Source: Prochlorococcus marinus str. MIT 9313 (GTDB taxonomy: Bacteria; Cyanobacteriota; Cyanobacteriia; PCC-6307; Cyanobiaceae). From it: a stretch of DNA of 64,000 nt. The notes under the pieces are model-generated. The model worked only from the letters and a program-made list of their open reading frames with translations, was not told the origin of the DNA and made no database searches. This document shows, in pieces, positions 41,168-51,326 of the stretch. Each line of letters starts with the position of its first letter. Position 1 is the first letter of the stretch. The stretch is taken from the NCBI RefSeq assembly GCF_000011485.1, contig NC_005071.1, positions 2,235,347-2,299,346 of the forward strand. The letters run 5' to 3'. Made by a program: the position numbers and the translations under genes.

Positions 41168-43846
41168 TCAGCCCAAGGCTTGCTGCAGATCAACCTTTGC
41201 CGCTTCCAATGCTCCATCCAAAGCCGCGCCATCGCGTCCGCCCGCCTGAGCCAGATTGGGGCGACCGCCGCCGCCGCCGCCGCAACGCTTAGCGATCGAG
41301 CCAATGAACTTACCCGCTTGCTGACCCTGAGCGATCAACTGCTTGCCAAAGGCCGCTACCAAAATCACCTTGCCTTCGTCGCTCGGATCAGGCAAACCTC
41401 CCAACACAACAGCAGCACCATCCCCCAATTGATCCAATAAACCCTGAGCTGCGTTTTGTAAGCCCGCACCCTCCACACCATCAAGACGGGCCACCAACAA
41501 CTGGTACTCACCAACAGCTACTGCCTGGGTTGCCAAGGCCGCTGACTTCGCGACCGCTAATTCAGCCCGTGCTGCAGTCAACGCTTTTTGGCTGCTCTTT
41601 AGCTCCTCCTGCAGCGATGTCACCCGTTCGACGATTTCGCTGGGCTGCACCTTCAAGCGCTCCAAAAGTTTCTTCACCACCTCATCGCGCTCATTGAGAT
41701 ACGCCAGCACCGCCGGACCAGCCACCGCCTCAATCCGCCGAATTCCTGCAGCAACACTGCTCTCAGCAACGATCTTGAACAAGCCAATCTCAGCTGTATT
41801 GGCCACATGGGTTCCGCCGCAAAGTTCCATCGACACACCTGGCACATCCACCACGCGCACCACATCGGCGTACTTCTCTCCGAACATCGCTACAGCGCCG
41901 GCAGCCTTGGCCTCTTGGATCGACATCTCCTCAACAATCAGATCATGGGATTCCATGATCCAACCGTTAATCAAAGCCTCAATCTGCTCAAGTTCCTTGG
42001 CCGTAACAGCTCGCGCACAGTGGAAGTCGAAGCGCAAGCGATCGAAGTCCACCAGAGAACCTGCCTGACCGATCCCCGAATCAACGACCTGCTTGAGCGC
42101 CGCCTGCAAGAGGTGAGTTGCAGTGTGATTGGCCTGGGCACGGCGCCGACAGGCTCGATCAACCTGAGCGTTAACCAGGTCGCCCAGAGCCAACGTGCCG
42201 CGCTCAATACGACCAAAATGCACAAATACGTTTCGATGACGACTCACATCGTCAACAGTCACGATCACACCATTGCCGCCGGAGCCTTCACCCGAAAGCA
42301 CACCGTGATCACCCACCTGGCCGCCACTTTCACCGTAGAAGGGCGTGGTATCGAGCACGATCTGCACACTGTCACCAGCGCTGGCTCGTTCGGCCGACTC
42401 CCCATTCACGACTAGGGCCAAGACACAGCAAGGCTGCTCCAAGACCTCATAACCCTGGAAGCGAGTGGCCTCCAACTCAGCTGCCATTTGCTCGATAGCC
42501 CCTTGCAGCGTGAGATCAATGCTCACTGCAGCGGCCTTGGCCCGCTGACGTTGCTGATCCATCGCTTGCTCAAATCCTTGGAGATCCACAGTCAAACCAT
42601 GCTCTTCAGCAATCTCCTGGGTGAGTTCCAAAGGAAAGCCATAGGTGTCGTACAACTCAAAGGCCTGGCCCCCTGAAATCATCTGGGGATTAGCAACCAA
42701 CACATCAGCCAGCACCTTCTCACCACGCTCCAACGTTTCCAAGAAGCGGGCCTCCTCGCGATTGAGTTCCGCCAAAATCAGCTTTCGGCGCTCCTCAAGC
42801 TGGGGGTAAGCCTCCACCATTAAGGCAATCGCCGCTTCCCCCATGGCCTGCAAGAAAGGCTTCTCGATCCCGACCAGTCGCCCATGACGCACCACCCTGC
42901 GAAGCAAACGCCGCATGATGTAGCCGCGACCAAGGTTGCTAGCAGTAACCCCATCACAGATCAAATGCGTAATCGCGCGGCAGTGATCGCCGATCACCTT
43001 GAAGCTGGTCTTCCCCTTCTCATCAAGCTTTTGATAATCGAGACCCGCGAGCCCAGCAGCCGTCTCGATCAATGGGTAAATAATGTCAGTTTCATAGTTA
43101 TTAGGGACGCCCTGCAAAATCTGAGCCATCCGCTCCAAGCCCATGCCGGTATCAATATTGCGGTTCGCGAGTGGGGTGAGATTGCCCTCCCCATCTCGGT
43201 TGTATTGCATAAAAACCAGGTTGTAGAACTCAACAAAACGACCGTCGTCTTCCAGATCAATGTCGTCGTTGCCCAGATCCGGCTTGAAGTCGTAATAGAT
43301 CTCCGAACAAGGTCCACAGGGGCCAGTCGGCCCTGAAGCCCAAAAATTATCAGCCTCATCCATACGCATGATGCGCTTGGGATTCACCCCCACCACATCT
43401 CGCCAGATGGTCTCAGCCTCATCGTCCTCACGAAAGACGCTCACCACCAAATTCTTCGGATCAAGTCCAAACACCTCTGTCGTGAGCTCCCAGGCCCACT
43501 CAATCGCTTGTTGCTTGAAGTAATCGCCAAAAGAGAAGTTGCCAAGCATCTCAAAAAACGTGTGATGCCGCGCTGTGCGACCCACGTTCTCGATGTCATT
43601 CGTGCGAATACATTTCTGGCTACTGGTGGCCCGCGGCGCAGGGCGTTCAGCCTGACCCATGAAAACGGGCTTAAACGGCAGCATGCCAGCAATGGTTAGT
43701 AGCACCGTGGGATCTTCAGGAACCAACGAAGCACTAGGAATCACCTGATGCGCACGCTCAGCAAAAAATGTCAGAAAAGCAGTGCGGATCTCTGACCCAG
43801 TGCGAGGTCGCGAATCACCAGAACGCAATGATCTTGCAACGGCCAT
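41168..43846 (-). CDS. alaS: Alanyl-tRNA synthetase
   Basis: AlaRS charges tRNA(Ala) and edits Ser/Gly. From the ATG at 43844-43846 ([19 protein letters not shown]) it has 892 residues, standard. The catalytic core has [27 protein letters not shown] and [11 protein letters not shown]; the editing domain has [12 protein letters not shown] and the zinc motif MELCGGTHV. The C-Ala domain ends [18 protein letters not shown] longer ORF extends 44 codons upstream without family support. Confidence 0.97.
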   Translation of the reverse strand: MAVARSLRSGDSRPRTGSEIRTAFLTFFAERAHQVIPSASLVPEDPTVLLTIAGMLPFKPVFMGQAERPAPRATSSQKCIRTNDIENVGRTARHHTFFEMLGNFSFGDYFKQQAIEWAWELTTEVFGLDPKNLVVSVFREDDEAETIWRDVVGVNPKRIMRMDEADNFWASGPTGPCGPCSEIYYDFKPDLGNDDIDLEDDGRFVEFYNLVFMQYNRDGEGNLTPLANRNIDTGMGLERMAQILQGVPNNYETDIIYPLIETAAGLAGLDYQKLDEKGKTSFKVIGDHCRAITHLICDGVTASNLGRGYIMRRLLRRVVRHGRLVGIEKPFLQAMGEAAIALMVEAYPQLEERRKLILAELNREEARFLETLERGEKVLADVLVANPQMISGGQAFELYDTYGFPLELTQEIAEEHGLTVDLQGFEQAMDQQRQRAKAAAVSIDLTLQGAIEQMAAELEATRFQGYEVLEQPCCVLALVVNGESAERASAGDSVQIVLDTTPFYGESGGQVGDHGVLSGEGSGGNGVIVTVDDVSRHRNVFVHFGRIERGTLALGDLVNAQVDRACRRRAQANHTATHLLQAALKQVVDSGIGQAGSLVDFDRLRFDFHCARAVTAKELEQIEALINGWIMESHDLIVEEMSIQEAKAAGAVAMFGEKYADVVRVVDVPGVSMELCGGTHVANTAEIGLFKIVAESSVAAGIRRIEAVAGPAVLAYLNERDEVVKKLLERLKVQPSEIVERVTSLQEELKSSQKALTAARAELAVAKSAALATQAVAVGEYQLLVARLDGVEGAGLQNAAQGLLDQLGDGAAVVLGGLPDPSDEGKVILVAAFGKQLIAQGQQAGKFIGSIAKRCGGGGGGRPNLAQAGGRDGAALDGALEAAKVDLQQALG

Positions 43847-44235
43847 GAAGAATTCGGACGTGGAACAAGGATCCACCAGCCATGATCGCCTTTGGACCTC
43901 CCTATGACGTTGCCCGCCACCGCAACCAACCCAATGGTTAGGGCCCAGATTTATTTGCATTCGCTTGGGCAATGCCAACTTCAGGCATGCATGCAGCCCT
44001 GTTAAACCTGGCCTTCAAACTGGCAATGGACTTGCGCTCCTAAGGCTTGGGCTTGCTCTATGGCAGCTTTAGCTTGCGCAATCCACAGCCGCACCCCCTC
44101 GAAAGCAGCTGGCCATAGCTAGGGGACCGGCACCCTGGCATGATTGGTTGTGGAACTCCTGCGTGGATGGTTGCCGTTGATCGGCAGTGCACTCCTGCTC
44201 CAAGAAACCCAACACATACTTTTTGCGTCGCGGCC
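43847..44235. other. Gap between alaS and the SNF2 gene
   Basis: Mostly non-coding. A 31-codon ORF from TTG 44144 (LVVELLRGWLPLIGSALLL) ends in ATGA overlap with the SNF2 start at 44236 and could be a leader peptide, but its ribosome site is weak. Confidence 0.3.
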
Positions 44236-47200
44236 ATGAGCCTGCTGCACGCCACCTGGCTTCCAGCCATCCGTACTCCGACCAGCTCCGGTCGCCCTGC
44301 GCTCCTTGTGTGGGCAGATACCTGGCGAGTCGCTACCCCAGCAGGACCAGCAGCAACTCCCGCACTCCACCCCTTCACCCTCAGCCCAGACGATCTACGT
44401 GCCTGGCTCATTGAGCGCGATCTACTGCCTGATGAAATCATCGACGCCACAGCATGTCTGACCCTGCCTAGCCGAACAGTCAAACCGCGCAACAAAACCA
44501 AGAACGTATCCACTGAATCCGACGAAGCCAAAGACAACAAAACAAGTTGGACAGGACTGCCCTTACAAGCAGGCGAACCCATTCCCAAACAAACAGAATG
44601 GTGGCCCTGGCAGGTGCAAGGCCTGGCAGTGGAACCTGCTGCCGCAACGGCCTGGCTTTCGAAACTGCCTCTTTCAGGAAATCATCCTGATCTGGCCGAT
44701 GAATTGCGCTGGTGGAGCCATCTACAGCGCTGGGCCCTGAGCATGATTGCTCGCGGACGTTGGCTACCCCAGGTGGAACTCAGCAAGGGAGAGGGCTATC
44801 CCCACCGAGCACGCTGGACACCGCTACTCAACCGTGAAGATGATCGCCGCCGCCTCGAAGACCTTGCCGCTCAGCTTCCCTTAGTGGCCACCTGCGCCCT
44901 CCCCTGGCGGGAGCCCACCGGAAGGCGTAGCAACCGAATGACCCGCCTAAGACCAGAGGCGATGCGAGCCGCTAACCCTGTGGCTTCATGCCGACCCCGC
45001 AGCGGTCGCCTTCGCGTAGCCAGCTTGCTGGAAGAACTCTTGGATGCCCAACTGCGCACCGGATTTGAAGCGAGTGAGCAAGGCCTAGACCCATTGCTCA
45101 CAGCCTGGCAGGAAGCACTGGGGTCCGACAGCGGCGTGATCAACCTCCCCGATGAGGAAGCCGAACGTCTAGCTACAGCAAGCAACCATTGGCGTGAAGG
45201 CGTGGCTGGCAACGTCGCACCAGCCAGAGCCTGCTTAGAACTCTTCACTCCCGGAGAAGGGGAAGACCTCTGGGAGCTGCGCTTCTCCTTACAGGCTGAG
45301 GCTGATCCCACAATCAAAGTACCGGCCGCAGCAGCCTGGGCAGCTGGTCCCAAGGTGTTGCAACTAGGCGAAATCCGTGTGGAACATCCAGGCGAGGTGC
45401 TACTGGAAGGCATGGGGCGAGCCCTCACGGTGTTTGCACCGATCGAACGAGGCCTCGACAGCGCCACACCAGAAGCAATGCAGCTCACCCCTGCTGAAGC
45501 CTTTGTATTGGTGCGCACTGCAGCGACCCAACTGCGTGATGTTGGCGTTGGCGTGGAATTGCCTGCCAGCCTCTCGGGAGGGCTGGCCAGTCGCCTAGGC
45601 CTAGCGATCAAGGCGGAGCTATCGGAGAGATCTAGAGGTTTCACTCTGGGCGAAACCCTCGACTGGAGTTGGGAGCTCATGATCGGTGGCGTCACCCTGA
45701 CGCTTCGCGAACTGGAGCGACTAGCAAGCAAGCGCAGCCCGCTTGTCAACCACAAGGGCGCCTGGATCGAATTACGCCCCAACGATCTCAAACATGCGGA
45801 ACACTTCTGCAGCGTCAATCCAGGCATCAGCCTCGACGATGCCTTGCGCCTTACCGCAACAGATGGCGACACGCTGATGAGACTGCCCGTTCACCGCTTT
45901 GAGGCCGGTCCACGACTACAGGCGGTGTTGGAGCAGTACCACCAGCAAAAAGCACCAGACCCCCTACCTGCTCCCGAAGGCTTCTGCGGTCAGCTAAGGC
46001 CTTATCAGGAAAGGGGTCTGGGTTGGCTGGCCTTCCTGCATCGCTTCGATCAAGGGGCATGCCTGGCCGACGACATGGGCCTTGGCAAAACGATCCAGCT
46101 ACTGGCATTCCTGCAACATCTCAAGGCGGAACAGGAACTCAAACGGCCGGTATTGCTTATCGCTCCCACGTCCGTACTCACCAACTGGAAGAGAGAGGCG
46201 TTGGCCTTCACACCAGAGTTAAACGTCCGCGAACACTATGGGCCGCGTCGGCCCTCTACCCCCGCCGCCTTAAAGAAAGCACTCAAAGGCTTAGACCTCG
46301 TTCTCACCAGTTATGGGCTCCTGCAGCGAGATAGTGAGCTCCTGGAAACGGTCGACTGGCAAGGCGTGGTCATCGATGAAGCCCAAGCCATTAAGAACCC
46401 CAACGCCAAACAGAGCCAAGCAGCACGCGATATGGGCCGCCCAGACAAAAACAATCGCTTCAGGATTGCTCTTACCGGCACACCCGTCGAAAACCGAGTA
46501 AGTGAACTTTGGGCACTAATGGACTTCCTTAACCCAAGGGTTCTCGGTGAAGAAGACTTCTTCCGCCAGCGCTACCGGCTGCCGATTGAGCGCTATGGCG
46601 ACATGTCTTCCCTGCGAGACCTCAAGGGCCGTGTTGGTCCCTTCATCCTGAGACGACTCAAAACCGACAAGGCAATCATCTCCGACCTACCCGAAAAAGT
46701 AGAGCTGAGCGAATGGGTGGGGCTGAGCAAAGAACAGGCAGCCCTCTATCGCAACACAGTGGATGAAACACTGGAGGCCATTGCCCGCGCACCCAGGGGT
46801 CAACGCCATGGCAAGGTGCTCGGATTGCTTACCAGACTGAAGCAAATCTGCAACCATCCCGCCCTAGCCCTCAAAGAACAAACCGTTGCAAAAGGGTTCA
46901 TGGACCGCTCCGCCAAGCTGCTGCGTTTGGAAGAAATTCTCGAAGAAGTAATCGAGGCAGGAGATCGCGCTCTGTTATTCACCCAATTCGCAGAATGGGG
47001 TCATCTCCTTAAGGCCTACCTGCAACAACGCTGGCGCTTTGAAGTTCCCTTCCTGCACGGCAGCACAAGCAAAACTGAACGTCAGGCCATGGTTGATCGC
47101 TTCCAGGAGGATCCACGTGGACCCCAACTGTTCCTGCTGTCACTCAAAGCCGGTGGTGTAGGCCTCAACCTGACGCGGGCTAGCCATGTGTTTCATGTTG

Positions 47201-47439
47201 ATCGCTGGTGGAATCCTGCCGTAGAAAACCAGGCCACTGATCGCGCTTACAGGATCGGGCAAACCAGTCGGGTGATGGTGCACAAATTCATCACCAGCGG
47301 CTCAGTTGAAGAGAAAATTGATCGCATGATTCGTGAAAAATCTCGACTTGCCGAAGACATCATTGGCTCTGGAGAAGACTGGTTAGGTGGCTTAGGCGTC
47401 AGTCAATTGCGCGAACTAGTGGCCCTAGAAGACAGCTGA
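44236..47439 (+). CDS. SNF2-family DNA helicase with bacterial SNF2-associated domain
   Basis: A 1067-residue ATP-dependent DNA translocase. The ATG at 44236 (MSLLHATWLPAIRTP) fits the cyanobacterial family; an upstream in-frame ATG at 44140 is less likely. The N-terminal two-fifths is the SNF2-associated region. The helicase core starts near 580: QLRPYQERGLGWLAFL, ADDMGLGKTIQ (Walker A), VVIDEAQAIKNPN, ALTGTPVENR, then the second lobe with LLFTQFAEWGHLL, FLHGSTSK and DRAYRIGQ. It is followed after 15 bp by a SWIM zinc-finger gene, a common bacterial pairing. The exact role, perhaps chromatin or DNA repair, is unproven. Confidence 0.95.
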   Translation: MSLLHATWLPAIRTPTSSGRPALLVWADTWRVATPAGPAATPALHPFTLSPDDLRAWLIERDLLPDEIIDATACLTLPSRTVKPRNKTKNVSTESDEAKDNKTSWTGLPLQAGEPIPKQTEWWPWQVQGLAVEPAAATAWLSKLPLSGNHPDLADELRWWSHLQRWALSMIARGRWLPQVELSKGEGYPHRARWTPLLNREDDRRRLEDLAAQLPLVATCALPWREPTGRRSNRMTRLRPEAMRAANPVASCRPRSGRLRVASLLEELLDAQLRTGFEASEQGLDPLLTAWQEALGSDSGVINLPDEEAERLATASNHWREGVAGNVAPARACLELFTPGEGEDLWELRFSLQAEADPTIKVPAAAAWAAGPKVLQLGEIRVEHPGEVLLEGMGRALTVFAPIERGLDSATPEAMQLTPAEAFVLVRTAATQLRDVGVGVELPASLSGGLASRLGLAIKAELSERSRGFTLGETLDWSWELMIGGVTLTLRELERLASKRSPLVNHKGAWIELRPNDLKHAEHFCSVNPGISLDDALRLTATDGDTLMRLPVHRFEAGPRLQAVLEQYHQQKAPDPLPAPEGFCGQLRPYQERGLGWLAFLHRFDQGACLADDMGLGKTIQLLAFLQHLKAEQELKRPVLLIAPTSVLTNWKREALAFTPELNVREHYGPRRPSTPAALKKALKGLDLVLTSYGLLQRDSELLETVDWQGVVIDEAQAIKNPNAKQSQAARDMGRPDKNNRFRIALTGTPVENRVSELWALMDFLNPRVLGEEDFFRQRYRLPIERYGDMSSLRDLKGRVGPFILRRLKTDKAIISDLPEKVELSEWVGLSKEQAALYRNTVDETLEAIARAPRGQRHGKVLGLLTRLKQICNHPALALKEQTVAKGFMDRSAKLLRLEEILEEVIEAGDRALLFTQFAEWGHLLKAYLQQRWRFEVPFLHGSTSKTERQAMVDRFQEDPRGPQLFLLSLKAGGVGLNLTRASHVFHVDRWWNPAVENQATDRAYRIGQTSRVMVHKFITSGSVEEKIDRMIREKSRLAEDIIGSGEDWLGGLGVSQLRELVALEDS

Positions 47440-47454
47440 TTCAAAGATGACGTC

Positions 47455-48351
47455 ATGACAAGCAGCACCAACAACACCAGCATCACAACCGCCCTAGGGG
47501 AAGAGGGGCTAGGGCAACAGCCTTGGTGGGTGGAGCAATGGATGGAATTGATTAATTCCTACCGCTTCAAAAAGCGACTTGAGCGTGCCTGGACCTACGC
47601 CAGAGAAGGCAATGTCACCTCAATACGCTTCGAGGGTCGCCGAGTACACGCCCGCGTCCAGGGCACCGGTGAAGACCCCTACAAGGTGAAACTCTGGCTT
47701 GATGTCCTCAACGACGAAGACTGGGGGTATGTACTTGAAGCCCTTACCCAGAAAGCGCGCTGGTCTGCCCAGTTGCTAGCAGGGATCATGCCGGCAGACA
47801 TCGAGCGGGCATTTGCAGCCAGTGGTCGACGTCTTTTTCCCTTCAAGCTGCAGGAAGTCCGCAGTGAATGCAGCTGCCCAGATAAAGCCAATCCCTGCAA
47901 ACACATCAGCGCCATCTATTTCCTGATGGGGGATCGCTTCAGCGAAGATCCCTTTGTACTGTTTCAGCTACGCGGTCGCACCCGCAACAAATTGCTTGCG
48001 GATCTAGCCGAACAACGGCGCGATGCACTCGCAAAACTGGCAGAAACAGCTGCCGCAAAGAATGAGGTTCCTGCTGAGCCATCCAGCAGCGACGACCTGC
48101 CTGTACCACCCCATCCCGCCGTTGTGGACCCGAGCTTATGGTGGCGCTACGACTCCAGCCTCGATGCCGATCTGGTGGTGATTACTCCAGCCCTGGAAGG
48201 CGACACAGGGCTCGATGCAGCAGGAGATCTACCCCTGGCCGAAGAACCCCGCTTCCCAAAAGCCCGTCAGACTTTTCTGAATCATCTCAGGGAGCAGGGA
48301 CAAGCCCTATCCCAGCAAGCCATGCTTCAGGCAATGGCGACCGGTGGCTGA
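47455..48351 (+). CDS. SWIM zinc-finger protein, partner of SNF2 helicase
   Basis: A 298-residue protein. Near residue 140 it has the SWIM zinc motif CSCPDKANPCKHI (Cys-x-Cys...Cys-x-His), a nucleic acid or protein binding fold. The N-terminal region includes QPWWVEQWMELINSYRFKKR, typical of proteins beside SNF2 helicases. The C terminus is Pro/Ala-rich and acidic. It begins 15 bp after the helicase and overlaps the MEKHLA gene by 8 bp, so the three form an operon. Confidence 0.92.
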   Translation: MTSSTNNTSITTALGEEGLGQQPWWVEQWMELINSYRFKKRLERAWTYAREGNVTSIRFEGRRVHARVQGTGEDPYKVKLWLDVLNDEDWGYVLEALTQKARWSAQLLAGIMPADIERAFAASGRRLFPFKLQEVRSECSCPDKANPCKHISAIYFLMGDRFSEDPFVLFQLRGRTRNKLLADLAEQRRDALAKLAETAAAKNEVPAEPSSSDDLPVPPHPAVVDPSLWWRYDSSLDADLVVITPALEGDTGLDAAGDLPLAEEPRFPKARQTFLNHLREQGQALSQQAMLQAMATGG

Positions 48352-48820
48352 AGCCCCCTGGCTATCTTCTGAGAAGCAGGAGCTAGTCAACCTGCTTTTA
48401 ATCTCTCACCAACAAGCTTTCAATTACCCACTTCTGGCATGTGAGCGGCGGCAGCCTTCACAACGTCTTGCCAGCCAGGAACTGTTTGCATCAAGACAGC
48501 CCGTACTGGCCCATAGTGACGGGCACGATCCAAATCTCAACTATGCCAATGCTGCAGCACTTCAGCTGTGGGGACGGCGCTGGGCAGAGATGGTCGGCAT
48601 GCCTTCCCGCTTGACAGCACCAACCAGCGAACAAGATGCACGCGCCAATGCCTTAGACAAAGCGCTCCAACAGGATGCAATCAAGGACTATCAAGGGATC
48701 CGTATTAACCATGAAGGGCGAAGGTTTCTAATCAAGAACGCACGCATATGGACCCTATGGAATCAAGAAGGTCTACGCATCGGCCAAGCTGCTGCAATCG
48801 GCAGCTGGTATTGGTTATGA
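48344..48820 (+). CDS. MEKHLA-domain protein
   Basis: A 158-residue protein that matches the MEKHLA domain across its length: LLISHQQAFNYPLLACE at the start, LNYANAAALQLWGRRWAEMVGMPSRLTA in the middle (read in two parts here for length) and IRINHEGRRFLIKNARIW near the end. The domain is PAS-like and of unknown function, found in cyanobacteria and plant HD-ZIP III proteins. It starts inside the end of the SWIM gene. Confidence 0.88.
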   Translation: MAEAPWLSSEKQELVNLLLISHQQAFNYPLLACERRQPSQRLASQELFASRQPVLAHSDGHDPNLNYANAAALQLWGRRWAEMVGMPSRLTAPTSEQDARANALDKALQQDAIKDYQGIRINHEGRRFLIKNARIWTLWNQEGLRIGQAAAIGSWYWL

Positions 48821-49632
48821 GTGCACACCAGCCCATTAACAATCAAAAATTGACGCTACCTTGCAACCAAGTTCATGCAAAAAATTAAGGAGATCATCAG
48901 CCGATAGGCATAGTCCATTTTTTTGATACATGAATTTTGATACATGAAATTTAGGCAAAATACGCATGTCAACTTTGGCTTAATCACTTAAGCCTTGAAT
49001 ATTTTCTATTTTGAGAATCCAAGAATTCTGATCAAAAGCCAATCTTCCTTTGCGTTATTCAAACGCCTGAAACAACCACTCGACACATCCCAGCCCATTA
49101 CCACAACTGATATTGTGCAAACAGAAATGAAAGTTACACAATTTCAGTTAACCGGTCGGATTTAGGCCAAGCCGCCATAAGTTTAAAAAACTACCAAGCT
49201 GACCCTGATATTCAATGCTTAAGGGCGCAACAAAGATAAAAACACTTCGCTGACCAATAACAACAAAGAGTCTCTGATCCTGCTGTCAAAGTTTTGAACC
49301 ATGAACGGCTCAAAACATTCTGCTATGTGGTCTTGCATCATCACTGCCACTGGCCCTAAGGGCGAGAGCGCGAACAGACAAAAGTGGCCTAGCGCAGTGC
49401 GATTCTCGAGATCAGCGTCGCCAAAAACCAAGCATCACATCGCCAACACGGTTCAGCTGAAGAACGACGTGAGATACCAACAAGACCCTTTAAGCATGGC
49501 TCAATGTTGTGGAGGCGTACTCTTTGAGAACAGCCCTAGCCCGAAAAGCAACTCCAAGCTTCATTCTTCAACTGACATCGTTGCTCTGAACTTGTAGAGG
49601 CGCCGTAAAATCGCAGCGACCCAGAGAACTGT
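48821..49632. other. Gap of about 800 bp with a tandem repeat
   Basis: It holds a perfect tandem 14-mer, TTTTGATACATGAA at 48921-48934 and 48935-48948. ORFs at 49301-49597 (plus) and 49219-49431 (minus) overlap and show no known motif. No gene is called. Confidence 0.35.
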
Positions 49633-50757
49633 ATGCAACGTCGAAAACTACTCGGGTCTGGTGCTACGGCTGTCTCAGCAGCCGTCGGCGCAGGCATTCT
49701 CAGTGCCTGCACAATCCGTAGAGAGGAAGAAAGCGGCAGTAACAGCAGCCAGCCCAAGATCCGCTGGCGAATGGCCACCAGCTGGCCCCCCTCACTAGAC
49801 ACGATTTACGGCGGGGCCGAAACAATCAGCAGAAGGGTGAATGAACTAAGCGGAGGCAACTTCCAAATCAAGCCCTATGCGGCCGGCGAGCTCGTACCAG
49901 GCCTAGAAGTCCTTGATGCGGTTCAGGCGGGCTCCGTCGAGTGCGGTCATACCGCCAGTTACTACTACATTGGCAAAAATCCCGGCTTTGCCTTCGGCAC
50001 TTCCGTACCGTTTGGCCTTACCGCACAACAACAGAACGCTTGGCTCTACGAAGCAGGCGGTAACGACGCCATCAACAACCTCTATGCCGATTTCGGAGTG
50101 ATCAGCTTCCCCGCTGGCAACACCGGTGCACAAATGGGCGGATGGTTCAAGCGCAAACTCGAGGGTCTGAGTTCTCTACAGGGACTCAAAATGCGTATCC
50201 CTGGCCTGGGCGGCAAGGTGCTTGCCCAGCTGGGTGTGAACGTCCAGGTTTTGCCTGGTGGAGAGATCTACCTGGCTCTAGAGCGTGGCGCGATCGACGC
50301 CGCTGAATGGACCGGCCCATACGATGACGAAAAGCTTGGCCTAGCCAAAGCCGCACGCTTCTACTACTACCCAGGTTGGTGGGAACCCGGCCCCACCCTT
50401 GCCGCTCTGGTCAACCAACAAGCCTGGAGCAAGCTGCCGAGCGAATATCAAGCGATGTTCAACACCGCCTGTTACGAAGCCAACCTCACCATGCTCAGCC
50501 GATACGACAACCTCAACGGGGCTGCTCTGCAAAGGCTTTTAAAGGGCAACACCGAGCTGGTTCCCTATGACCAAAGCATCCTTAAAGCTGCCCAGGAAGC
50601 AGCCTTCCAGCTCTATAGCGATACCGCCGCAAAAGATGCCAGCTTCCGCAGCCTGCTTCAGCAATGGCAAGGCTTCCGTAAGCAGGTTTACGCCTGGAAC
50701 AACGTCAATGAGTTCTCATTCGCTCGCTTCAGTTACGACCAGCTGCAAGGAACTTGA
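49633..50757 (+). CDS. TRAP transporter substrate-binding lipoprotein (DctP/TakP type)
   Basis: A 374-residue periplasmic binding protein. The N terminus has twin-Arg-like QRRKLLG and a lipobox LSAC, so it is probably a Tat-type lipoprotein. The mature part has KIRWRMATSWPPSLDTIYGG, ECGHTASYYYIGKNPGFAF, and GNTGAQMGGWFKRKL with the conserved Arg region MRIPGLGGKV, all like TakP-type receptors that bind 2-oxo acids. The ligand here is unproven. It starts an operon with DctQ and DctM genes, overlapping DctQ by ATGA. Confidence 0.92.
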   Translation: MQRRKLLGSGATAVSAAVGAGILSACTIRREEESGSNSSQPKIRWRMATSWPPSLDTIYGGAETISRRVNELSGGNFQIKPYAAGELVPGLEVLDAVQAGSVECGHTASYYYIGKNPGFAFGTSVPFGLTAQQQNAWLYEAGGNDAINNLYADFGVISFPAGNTGAQMGGWFKRKLEGLSSLQGLKMRIPGLGGKVLAQLGVNVQVLPGGEIYLALERGAIDAAEWTGPYDDEKLGLAKAARFYYYPGWWEPGPTLAALVNQQAWSKLPSEYQAMFNTACYEANLTMLSRYDNLNGAALQRLLKGNTELVPYDQSILKAAQEAAFQLYSDTAAKDASFRSLLQQWQGFRKQVYAWNNVNEFSFARFSYDQLQGT

Positions 50758-51326
50758 TGAGACGCTGGCTAGACCTAGCAGAACGCCTTGACGCCTTAAA
50801 CAAGGCCTTTGCAGTCATTGCACGCTGGTCGGTGTTGATGATGTTGGGATTAGGGCTCTGGAACGTTGTGGGGCGCTATCTGGGTGTGTCCATCGGCCAC
50901 AATCTCAGCTCCAACGGTCTCATCGAAGGGCAGTGGTACCTCTTTGATCTGGTGTTCCTACTGGGACTGGGCTGGACCCTCCAACGCCATGGGCATGTGC
51001 GGGTTGATGTACTTCAAAGCCGCTGGGGAGAAAAGCACCAAACACGTATGGAGCTGCTTGGCACCCTGGTCTTCCTGTTGCCATTTGCCCTGGGAGTAAT
51101 GCTGATCTCGCTCGAACCCGCCCTGCAGTCTTGGAGAATCGGCGAAGCCTCACCCGACCCCAACGGCCTGCCGCGCTACTGGGTTAAATCCCTCATCCCC
51201 TTGGGCTTCCTACTCTTGGCCCTACAAGGCGTCGCCGAAGCCATTCGAGCCTGGGCAAAGCTAAAAGCCCAAACATTGATGCCATTCAACCCTGAAGCGG
51301 AACAGGGCGGAGATCGCCTTGATTGA
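50754..51326 (+). CDS. TRAP transporter small permease (DctQ type)
   Basis: A 190-residue inner-membrane protein with four helices: about 25-45 (WSVLMMLGLGLWNVVGRYLG), 60-80 (LFDLVFLLGLGWTLQ), 100-120 (LLGTLVFLLPFALGVML) and 140-160 (LIPLGFLLLALQGVAEA). It joins the binding protein to the large permease in sodium-driven TRAP import. Both neighbours overlap it (ATGA upstream, 8 bp downstream). Confidence 0.9.
   Translation: MMRRWLDLAERLDALNKAFAVIARWSVLMMLGLGLWNVVGRYLGVSIGHNLSSNGLIEGQWYLFDLVFLLGLGWTLQRHGHVRVDVLQSRWGEKHQTRMELLGTLVFLLPFALGVMLISLEPALQSWRIGEASPDPNGLPRYWVKSLIPLGFLLLALQGVAEAIRAWAKLKAQTLMPFNPEAEQGGDRLD

Noticed and set aside
44871..45872. Long minus-strand ORF of 333 residues inside the SNF2 gene
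   Set aside because: Antisense shadow of a well-supported helicase; Ser/Arg/Pro-rich composition typical of reverse-frame ORFs.
49219..49597. Overlapping ORFs on both strands in the gap before the TRAP genes
   Set aside because: Neither has a motif or a ribosome site, and they exclude each other.
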